Part shown: piece after piece, positions 9,706 to 21,700 of the stretch
Position numbering within the stretch: position 1 is the first letter of the stretch
Layout: the number at the start of each line of letters is the position of its first letter
NCBI GenBank assembly: GCA_012064385.1
Contig: QRDG01001368.1
Coordinates: 1 to 64,000, forward strand
Source of the DNA: Puccinellia tenuiflora
Taxonomy: Eukaryota > Streptophyta > Magnoliopsida > Poales > Poaceae
Direction: 5' to 3'
DNA length: 64,000 bases
Translations under genes and position numbers: made by a program
Notes under the pieces: generated by a model
Seen by the model: the letters and a program-made list of their open reading frames with translations, nothing else
What the model was told of the DNA's origin: nothing
Databases searched by the model: none

Positions 9706-12700
9706 TCACTTCGACTTGCCACCACGATGACTACGTCCCCGTGTTGGTGCACGGCCAGAACGACCGCTGGAAGCTGGTGGAGCCGGTGGAGCGGTGCCAC
9801 CAAATCTGGCTTGTCTGGTCTGAACGCTGTGAATCGCTTTTGTTAAGGTGACTACTCGCCCCTTAGCAGCAGTCTCTGCTACAGTACCAGGATTCTGTTG
9901 TTCAGAAGATGCACCCGCTTGAGCTGCGTTAGAAGGGGAAGGATCACGTGCAGGGGATCTGCTTGGTGATGCGTCTGCTCCACCTGACTGTGATAGAGGG
10001 CTTTGGTCTGGTTCCACCACAGCACGTTCAGCAGTTGCCTCGCCTTCTCCAGTCTCCTCTGACATATCTGCGTCAATACGCAGGGGACTACTGTCCGACT
10101 GTTGTTCAGATTCCTCCGGCAACTCTCCCTCCTCCCTCTCGTCTTCACCGTCAGTGGCTGTAGCAATCTGTCCCTCTTCCTTCCCACCTTCGAGTTTCTC
10201 ATCTTCATCAAATAATTCCACTACAGCCTCAGACTTGACCGGCACATCTTCCATGTCAGTTGCATTGTTGTCAATATTAACTTCAGTATCCTGGCTTTTA
10301 ATGTCGTCCACTGATGAAACTGTGGGTTCTTCAATGTCGTCATTAGGACTCACATCGTCATCCCTCGTCTCCTCGACCTCTTCAATTCGCATGGATGTCT
10401 GATCCATGTCCATCTCTTCTGTAAGCTGTTGCCCATCTTGGTTGTCCATAGACACCACAGGGGCCTGAGCAGTTACATCTTCAGGAGCCGACTGGTCAAT
10501 TTTTATCTCACTGGTACCTTGAGATAATTCCTCCTTAGGTTTCTTTGATGGAGGATTGGCATCATTAGCCTCTCCCTGTGAAGCATCATCTCTCACCTGC
10601 GACGACGAGATGACACGTTTGCGACTAGAAGGCAATACAGACACACCACCAGAAGTGTCACGCTCCAGTGATGATCCTCCTTTCTCTTGACCTACTGCGG
10701 AACCTCGCTCCATTGATGCACCACCTTTCTCCTTAACTACCGCAGAACCTCGCTCCAGGGCCACGCCACCTTTCTCCTGTAATGTGGAACCTTCGACAAT
10801 TGGTGCATCAGTATCAGCCTGGGGTTCTTCAACCGGTTCAGGAGTAGGCTTGCTAGTAGGTCGAACAAGCCTCCTTAATTTACGTTGTTCAGTACTTGGT
10901 TTGGTTAAAGTAGAAACTGCCTTCTCCTCCATCACTTTAACCTGAGTAGGTCTTGGCGGAGTAGCTACCTGTCGCCCTGAGGTAAAAGAAGACTTGTTAA
11001 CTCCTAAAAGGATGGGTGACAAAGGAGAAACATGCCGATTGCCAAATACAATACGGTGAGAACCCATGCAACCAAACATGATAGGTAAGTTCATATCATA
11101 CCACATTTAAATAAATGTCGGTTGTGCAATATCATGCACAAGCATGCATCAGTGCAGTTGTGGTGTACATATCAGCTCACTCAACTTGCATGTCAAGCTT
11201 TGTGATAACTAGTCCTCTTTTTAAGGTTATTTTACAGCTACTACGAAGAGCGCGCACCAAATCTTTTATATGATAGTTAGTAGCCGTGGTTACTTGGGGA
11301 AATGTTTCAACTAAAAAATATTGCATCGTCAACCGAAATGGATTGAAAAGTACCTGCTGGAGCTGCATCGACAGTGGGAGTTTCATTAAGTGGTGTCTGA
11401 CTCGTTGAACCATCTTGGAATGGGTTAGGAGATTCCTCCAATTTCTTAGCAGCGAGGAAATATGAACGGAAGTGCTGCTCGACAGCAGAGCCAGATGGGA
11501 TTTGAGATGACTGTCCTGAATAATGCTGTAGAAAACGCACATCAATCCCAAATTATGATGAGAAGATACTTGAAGGAAAATGTGCTAGGTCTGTAAAAAG
11601 AATCAGGGCTCCACAATGGAAGTACTGGAACTTTCACAATCAAAGGAAATGGGACATCTCATAAAATGTACCTCAATCGCCTCCTTCACAGCATTCCTGT
11701 GCTTCTCTATTGATTCCTCTACTTGTTTCTTCTCCTGTGACCAATATTTGAAAGAAAAAATGAATGGATAGCACACATAAAATAAACATGACATGAACCC
11801 TTTTGGTTAGAACATAAAACACAAAACAGATTTAGCCTTAGAAAACAAAAAAACCTTATGCTGCAGCATAATTTGCATTCAGCTAAACTGGAGCGTGCGC
11901 AACTAATTCCATCGGTGACCATGGATCCTTCCGGTCAACAACTCGGAACTTTGACCACTATCATAGGTAGAAGTACAGATTGACTGTGCAAAAATAATTC
12001 CATTGGATTTGGCTTGTATTTTTGGCTACAATAGAGGGACAAGACAAATGCTCCGGGACCAAAGATGAAAACCCAAAGAAATCAGGTACTCCCTCTGTCC
12101 CATAATATAAGATCTTATTACAGCCAATATAGGAGTATATTGGTTATAGTAACATCTTATATTATGGGACGGACAGAGTACTACTTTAATTGCCCACAAT
12201 TAATCATCCATGATAAAGCATACAGTATATACTCAAATTGTTTTTAAGGAGTTGCTTTAGCAACCTCCAACAGCAAGGAGTCACACGCCCCTAAAGACTC
12301 CAGCGGAAGGCGTCCGCCTTGGAGATTTGCAGCGTTTAGATTCGCTAAGACATCGTAGGGCCCCACCCCGAGCAAAGGCTGACACCATAACCAGAACACT
12401 GGAGCAGCAGGTAAGAAAAGACAGCACTGTGCGAGAAAAAAGGGCGGTAAACTGGGGAATTGAGATTTCCAGAGGCCACACATTGTCATATTTTTGATGA
12501 AATTTTGTAGGTGCACAAGATACAACATAGCCCATGTCCATGAATTGTTTTCACATTTTTTTAAACATAGAAGTGCGGCATAATTGTAGTTCCTGTACTC
12601 TAACAGAGCCGTTTAATCAAGCTAAGGCAGCTGAAGCTACATTCATGAAAGAGATTATTCAACACAAAACAGAAGCAATGGAAGCGCTGTATAAGCTTTG

Positions 12701-15700
12701 CAGACTTAATTTTCAGAGGAAACCACCTCAAAAAAGGAAAACAAGAATAAATAACAGAATAATTCGGAACTGCACAGAAATCCTTTTCGGACATTTATAC
12801 CTGTGGAGTATTTCCTGCTCTACATTACAGTAATAGAGCCTACTGACCTTTTATTTTAATCACTTCTATACAACTACTTTAAGAAAAAATTGGGAGTAGT
12901 TTCCTCATTATGTCGTAATTCTTGAATGACCATGTCACTCTGCATTACCTAAAATATTTATGTTTTTATATCCACACATGTCCTTGGTTTGTTCGATTCC
13001 ACATTGCCCATCATTTTAAGATACTCCGACCTAGATATGTCCATGATTTCTTTGATTTTTTCAATAGTTCTTTGAAACATTTCAGGGAACTCGTAAAACT
13101 AAAATAACAATTAATAACAAAAGTTCTCAGGACCCTACACAACATGAAGGACTAACATCCGTTTACCATGTGTTTAACTACCAGGCATTACGAAATGGGG
13201 AAATCTATCATCAAAGACTGGTGGAGAAGGCAGGCACCTTTGATACAGTTTCAAGGCTATCGATAAATGTCTTCTCAGCCTTTCTGCGGACTGCCTTTTC
13301 TTTCTTGTGTTCATCTCTCTCCCTCTCCAATGATTTTTCCAGGTTCTATTAAATATTTTTGTGTTAGCAGCATTAAGAAATATTTAATGTCATTTAAGCA
13401 CAACGTGCTAACCTGTATCCTGAAGTCCTTCTCTTTTACAGCCTGATCATTTGCAGTTTCGGAAATAGTTTTCTGACCTGCTAAAGTATATCAGATTTAC
13501 CACTAGAGAAATCACATATGTTAAAGCACGGGTAGGGATGGTGTCAAATTACTTGATTTCAGATCTTCAATCTGCTTCAACAGGCTTCTATTTTCTTTGT
13601 TACTATCGTCCTTCTCTCTTATGGACACCTCAAGCTTTTCTGTGACATTAAACAAGGTAACATAACACATGAAAATGTATAGCCAGGAACATATGTCGCA
13701 AAGTAAAAACAGGTCAAAAGTCAAACCCTGGTGTTGGCGTGAAGCTTCTTCTGTTTGTCAATTTCAGATCTCAAACTAGCCTATGGAAAGAAATGGTTTA
13801 TTAATGCAGCCAATAATAAAAATGTACAATACTCATATTACAACATTTCTCAATTCAGACCTCAACATCATTCAGCTTCCTCTCCCTGGCTCCCAATTCA
13901 GACTGACAGCCAACAAGCTTCTCTTCCAATTTTTTAATGGCAACTTCTCTCTCAGAAAGAATATTTTTTGCACGCTCAAGTTCAAGTGAATTCCCTCTCA
14001 AGGTAGACTGTTAAGTACAAGAAAAACTCAGCGTTAATTTATAACAGTAGCCTAAGAAATATTACTTTGTTTGAACCGGAGTGAGCGTATTAGAAGGAAC
14101 CAACAAGTGCATTCAATTTGGTTCCAAAGAAAAACTGTGCCTCCAGAGAGGAACGTGTAAGTAAATCTAACTGGGTATTTGCGGCAAATGAGAATATACT
14201 GACAAGTGCATTCAGTTTAGTTTCAAAGAAAACGACTTCTACCCTCCCCACAAAGTTATAGCTCAGGAATATGGAAAAACGATGTGATGAGAAAACAAAC
14301 CACTGACTTTGACATTTTGAAGCTCAACCTTCATGGTCTCATATGTCTTCAAATCGACGCCTCTGCTACTTTCAACCAACTGCAGAGGACATTAAAAGTT
14401 GTGAACATAACCACTATAAGCATCTGACAGAGCAATCAGAATGCAAAGTTTATACTGTTGTGTCATAATGTTAGGACATGGGTAAAGCAGTAACAAACTT
14501 TATCCCACGCCAACTGAACAGAAGAAACACAGTATATAACATAAATGAGCCCATCTACTGCGTTCACAGTTCTTTGCCTAAGATAAAAATATACATAGGA
14601 AAACATGCACCCGTTGAGCTTGGCCTCTACTCTCCCTGCACTCAGATCCCACACCATGCTCTGCACTCAGCACCATCATGCTCAGCCAACACCAACAGTT
14701 TTGGTGTCTTATTTTTACTGTTAGTTTGACACGGGGTTGATAGAACTGAATGAATCACCATCACCAACTCAACTATTTACAGTATAACAGTCATTATCAA
14801 AATTAGTAAAATTATTATATCATGACACTACACATACAGGCCTAACTCATTCTCTTGGACAGATATCTTAAGAATGATTTGAAGGATAATCTACTTGTAC
14901 AAAATACATCTCATGATGTGTTGCACTATAATGGTAGAAAAATAACCATATAAGCCTCCGATTACTTGTATATATTAAAACAAAAATACATCTGCTATGT
15001 TAGCAATATGACCATAGATACCTCAGAAATCCTTTGGTTTAGATTTGCTACTTCAGTCTTCTGCAATTCTAGTTCTTTTCTACATATTTCAGCATCTGCT
15101 TGTTTCTCTAGTAAATTCTATCCAAGCTTTCAGCCTCCATTTTAGCCTTGTGAACTTCCTCACGGAATTTCTGTACACAGAAAATCAATAAGATGACGAT
15201 TAAGCACACCCAAACATGCGCCATACAAATGAAATAGACAATGTACTCATTTCAAGATTTAGCTGACCTGGCATTCTTCAAAATTGTGCCTGTTCTCCTC
15301 TCTAAGCTGAATGTTGCTTTCACGAAGCAAATTAATTTCTCTCACCTGACCGAATCCATTTCAAAAACAGAAGGAAATGAGATACAAAAACACTACACCT
15401 GGAGGAAAAGTACAAGAGTGCTGAATATTCATGAGATAAAAAGAATGGCACCTGGAGCTGCAAAGACTTGAACTCTTCATCCTTGAACATTGATGATCTT
15501 GCACTATCAGCTTGACTGCGGAGTAGGTCATGTGCCTCCTTGCTGGACTTCAATGCACTTTCCAGCTATATAAGCATCAGAAAAAATACAGTGGATTAAA
15601 ACACAATCAACTGGGACATCTCGGCTGAAGGGCAGAGGGGGTTTGCTAGGCTTGATGCACTTCACACACAATCGTCCAATCATATATACTAGCAGAAATC

Positions 15701-18700
15701 AAGTACAAAAGGGGGCAGTTCTCAATTCAAAATAGATAAGCAAATCACATCACATAAAATGAAACAGCGAGGAATCTTATAGCTGAAATATGTCTAAATA
15801 TCTGTTCCCACTTCATGCAAATACACAACCTGCTGAAAGAACAGAACCACATGCGATGGTCACAGATCCTGCGGTGGGATTCATAGGCGACAACTAGGCA
15901 AATAATACAAGCTGTGGGTTGATGCCAGGAGTCTGTGCCATCTGGATGCCTTCATGATGAGCTGAGCACCGCAATACCAGATGTGTTGGACACTTGCACT
16001 ACTAACAAAATTAAAGGAATTGACAACTGGCAATCCCAGTCACCATGCAACTCGATGCACATTATGTCCATTATAGATTTGAAAGCATTTTGAATAACAG
16101 AGTGCAAGCAGGGCAAGCATATCTTACTTCTATCTGAAGTCTTGATTTCTCCTGCTTAAGCAACGATATTTCTGTTTCTGCCTGAAATAGTTAAAAGAAT
16201 AAATATTAACCCACAAGGAGTAAGGAATCACACACACAAAAAAAATATGTGTACTCACTATTTCTTTTGATCTGCGCAAGTAGCTGACAACACCATGCAA
16301 ATCATCCTCTCCATGTGAGTCAGTACGTTGCGATGAAAGCCCAGCAATACCCCGTTCTTGCTCAGCTAATCGTATGTGTAAAGCTTCTAGTTGATTGTGC
16401 AGAATTCTGTTCTGCTCTCCCCACAGGAAAAAAAAAGTGAGATAAAATGCCACTCAAAGTAGTCGCAAAGAATAACAAGACATTACACAAGTGCCAACTG
16501 AATGGCACCACAGACATTCACCACTAACCATTTAAAGTAAGAGTTTAAATTTGACAACATCTTTAGAACAATATCACAACATTAACATAGCATTCTCTTG
16601 CAAATGGAAAAATATAATGGAACTTCAGTAGAGATATCAGGGGTCATTTCATAAGAGGACTTGAAATAGAGAAGCAGCTCAAGAATAAGTTAGTTTATAA
16701 AAAACACTTCAGCAATAAATAGCTAGCATTCATTATCTTTAAATAGATAAAAGTACGGCGTGAATTTCGATGGAGAAACAGTAGTCATCTTTGACACGTC
16801 ACAGTTTGCACATACCAATTGTTATCTTACACAAATTCCTGCAGTGAAGGGCCAGGTTAACGACACTTACTAAATTCAAACAATATTACTACACAAGTTT
16901 TATCTGTGCTTAAGCTCCAAAAAACAATCTAAAAAGCATGAACCTCAAAATACACTTTTAAACCTCCATATACCCATGGTGCAGCTAACAAAATAATATG
17001 GCCATGAAACCGATCATTTAACTAGCTTTGATCTTTTGCTTCAATGAAAGAATTCATAGAAGTTAAGAACGCCAGGAACTGTAATGAACATGCTTGAACA
17101 AAGTTATACATAATCAAAATGTATAAAACACCAACAGCATCCAAGTAGCAATACTACACGAGAACGCCTAGACTCAGAATCAATTAAGAACAAAATAACT
17201 AGACCCAGAATAAGCACGTTCCAAACAGAAGAAAAACATACTGCAAGAAAAAAAATGCTTAAGTAGTATACAAGAATAATAATATCACAGCAGTGGAAAG
17301 CTAAAAACCTGTTCATTTAGCTCATTATACTTTCGAAGGGCCTCATCCTTTTCTTTTACCAATTCTATCTTTTCTTGCTCACCGAATGTTCTTAAAGCAT
17401 CCTGAGAATATTACAGCGTGAATTTCAGTTACAGAACAAGATCTAAGCACATCAAGGATATTACACATATACCATGAAAGATATATAATCTACGAATGTG
17501 ATAGAGGAAACTGGTGCTGCCAGAGACATTAAATATGGACAAAGGGGTCAGATTAAATTATTCATCTAATACAAAATATTAACTATTGTTGGCCCAGTGG
17601 ACCCGAAGGACCTGAAGGAGTATAGGATTATTAGGAAAGGGAGAGGGTGCAAGGCACAAGCAAAGTTTTAAATTTGGTCATACAAGATCTGCTGAGTAGG
17701 AGAATAATCTAAAACAAATAAAACCTACTGCCAAGATAATTCATTATATTATCAGACATGGAGGAAGTGATCAAGAACACTTGAGACTAGTTGGTTCACT
17801 GCCAGTTGCCACAAAAATTTTATGCCACGATTGATAAATTTTTATTGCAACCCAGTCAGTAACCCCGTTACCCTTGATGAAAGAAAACACATTACTGGTA
17901 AGTTATGGGTTTGCCACGATTGATAAATTTTTATTGAAACCCAGTCAGTAACCCCGTTACCCTTGATGAAAGAAAACACATTACTAGTAAGTTATGGGCT
18001 TTTGCCTAAAACAAGATACAGCAGGAGCTACGTAAGTGTGGGATACTACAACTGGTCACAAGCTAGACGTTAACCATAATAAAGTTGAATTCACCAAAAA
18101 GGACAAACCAATCAACCCTTTTGACGTGGAAAACACAAATGATACATAATCTACAAAATCAAACCCCAAAACAAACTAACACAAGTGCTCAAAGAGCATC
18201 ATAATTTACATTTTCAGCCTTTTGTGAATCTGCTGTTTGCCGAAGAATTGCGATTTCCTGCTGCAGCGAAGATAGTTGCTTAGAAGTATTTGTCAGCTCC
18301 TGTATCGTTTCAGATTGCAGGATAACCTACAGAAGACGGATGAAAGTATATGTTATACCATAAATTGAAACACGGGTAAGGTTCGTTACAAGCACTAAAG
18401 AAAGGTGAGAAGGGTGCTCTATCTACAAAGTTAAATTTGTTTCAGCGACTTGATCACAGCAGGTACAAGCCTGTAGTTTGAAGTTTGATAGTAACGGTCG
18501 GTGAGCAACTATACAGTATATAACTATATATTAGCTATTGCTATAAATGTGAAGGAATGGTTTAGAACCTTAATACACATAATCATTGAAACTGTGGCAT
18601 GTATTGTTTGAAGTTACTCCAGAAGATAACAAACATGCCAACAAAATTTGCAAACTTATGCGCAGACATTATTTGTATTAAGGAATATCTAGGATACTTA

Positions 18701-21700
18701 TTCAGAGTTTGTTACAAGAACATGAGTGGCTTAAGTAATGATTAAACCATAGTATGAAATGGCAGAACCTAAAGGCCCTCATGATACAATGATTGTTGGC
18801 TAATTAACAGTAGAAAAGTCTCTTTTGAAGAAAGAGGTTAGACCAAGAATGATACGGGCCTGTGGCTCCACCCTCATTCACCACCTCCAAGTGCAACAAG
18901 ACTGTGCAAAAGGACACTTAGAATGTTTCTCTAGGTTTACAAATGGACAAACATTCATTTAGCTATTCCAAAATTAGGTCTACTAAGAAAAAAAGGAAAA
19001 AGGCCAATACCTGTCTCTCGTAATTGTCTTGAGCGATGCGCCAACGCTTACACTGCTCATCAAGAGCACTCTTCGATGAAGCCAATTCAATTTCCAAATT
19101 CTCAATTCGCGCTCTATTAGAGATAAGGAAAAAAAACATAGTATGAACAAAATCTATTAAATAGTGTCTCCATGCCTGTTATAGGGTGAAAAAATGCTTA
19201 CACTTTCTGGTTAACTTCATTTCTAAGGATCGCAATGTCATTCATGAGAGTAGTTATATCCTTCTCTTTAGTTTCAATTGCACTGGCAGCTTCTTCACAC
19301 TTCATTACATAGCTCTTCTCCATTTCAGACAAGTTATTCCTTAACTTGGCAATCTCATCCTCCAAGCTTCTTTTGGCAATCTCAGACTAAAACAAATAAC
19401 AAAAGTTCATACACACATCCAGTTTAGGTACATAAGACTTCACTGGAAAAATAAGAACTATCACAGAAATCCATATCTCATGGGTGCAGATGCACCCACT
19501 GCTCAAAAACTAATTTTTAAAACGTCAAAAAATTCAAAATAAAGTTTGTGAATATACTTCAAGACATTTTATGTTAGCTCAAAAAATTTCGTGAAGAAAA
19601 GACATTTTTTGTGACCTGTGTATGTGTAAAAAAGATAAATCCGCGCACTCCAAAATGACTTTGTACGAGACATTTTTTTGTCTTTTTTGCACAGGTCACA
19701 AAAAATGTCTTTTCACTGCCAAACTTTTTGTGCTAGCACAAAATGTCCTGAAGTATATCCGAATTTTTTTTAGGAATTTTTTGACATTTTGAAAGAAAAC
19801 TAAAAATGTTTTACACAATGTGTGCATCTACGTCCATGACCCGAAACACCGTGTCCAAACTATCATGCTTTTAATACCTCTGTTTTGTAATCTTGGTATG
19901 CAGATTCCATTTGCTTCAATGCAGCTTCATTTGAACTTGCAATTTCTTTGTACTGTACAGGAATGTAATTGTATGACTTCAGATAGATCGGGAAATAAAT
20001 GGACTTACAAATAAGAAAACTTCAGCAGAAAGAATATTGCAGCAGAAATCACAAGATGAGAGGGGAACCTGAAGCATATAGCTTTTATTTGCTTGTGCTT
20101 CCTCCTTGTATTTTTCCAACTCCTCTTTCTGCCGGAACAGCTCATCATTCGCCTACAAAAATGATGAAAGAACAAGTATTAAACTGAACAAAACACAGAA
20201 CATTTGGAGTATTCCAGTTGTGGGCATAATTTCCAGATGCTCACTCTGTGCTACCCCTAGAAGATACCAGACAGCGTCGGTCTTTTTTTTAAAGAAAAGC
20301 ATTGACTTTCTGATAGAAAGTATGGACATAGATAGTGGCAGAAGAAAACTAACACACCTCAGTTGCTGATGAGCTATCCTGACCACCATCCCCAAATATG
20401 ATCTAGCAGAAGAACAGAAGAATCAGATAAGGGCTTACGATGTAACTTAAAATGTAATCAAAATCCCAATGATAGGAAAATTGTACAGAATGGTGTATGT
20501 TTTTTGAAAGTAGAATCGGTAAATTAAACCAATATGGAAACTGATTCCTGACGTAGTTTTTAAGCAGGCAGGCTATTCCGTCTCGCACTGGCCCTTATGG
20601 GAATTCTACCTTGCATGACATATAACCTAAAGTAGGGACCATATATGTTCACGACAGTCATCATTCTTTTACGAGAAGAAAATTATCACAATATGCTTAA
20701 ATTTACAATGGCAACGCACCAACATGTCCAACAAAGCATTGCTTCACAATTTCACTGGCAATTACGTGCAAGCAACAATTGCAATTTGGTTACCATCACC
20801 GAACAGACAAACCAACTATCTTGGCTATGATTTACTAAAAACAAATCCAGAAACCGAGAGAGTTATGTATACCAGAATATAAAATAAACATTCTAGCGCA
20901 TGGAGTGTTATTAGGAGAACTGTAAAGTAGAGACCGAATGGACATACGTTAATAAAAATACAAGTTTGCAAAAATATACAAAGTTCAAGGAATCTAGGCA
21001 CCAGTTGTCAAAGCATCAGTTACTCCATGATAGACTCTAGCTTTTGAATCATTATAGATACGCTAATAACAGTTGCTGCCCTCTGTTTTTACCAGGCAAA
21101 ACTTATCAAATATGCACTCCCTTTTTGTGACCAAGCGTTCACATAACCCAAAGTTGTCAGCCCATTAAATAAGATTTTCTGCTCCGCAGCATGTGATTTT
21201 AGACATCTGAAATTTTCAACGTCACAGTTTTGGACTGTTATTTACCTTTTTAGATTTGAGCTTCCCCTCCAAATCAGAACACTTTGCCTACAGAGAGTAC
21301 CAAGTCAAAACTGTCAGATAATGCCCTCACAAACTTGGCATAAATTTACTTGAACAAACCTCTGCAACAGCAGCCCTCGATGCAGCATCAGTAGAAGTTT
21401 TCCATGAGCTCTGTAGCTCTTTTCTCATATCCTCTACCTGCTTCATACAGCCATCGAAAGCACTTTTCTTATCAAGTGTCAGGACTCGAACATGATCACG
21501 TTGCTCTTGGACCTCCTTTTTTAGTTCAGCCCAGTCTCTCTACAAAACAATTAAGATTTATAGTAACCAGGATAAAGTAGAAATAAATGAACAAATTAGG
21601 TGATATCTTCCTAGTAGAAACAGATGATCCAAAAAAACAGAAGGCGTGCCAGATGTCTTGTGCTTCTGTTAACAATATGCTGGTTTAAGTAGTTGCATTA

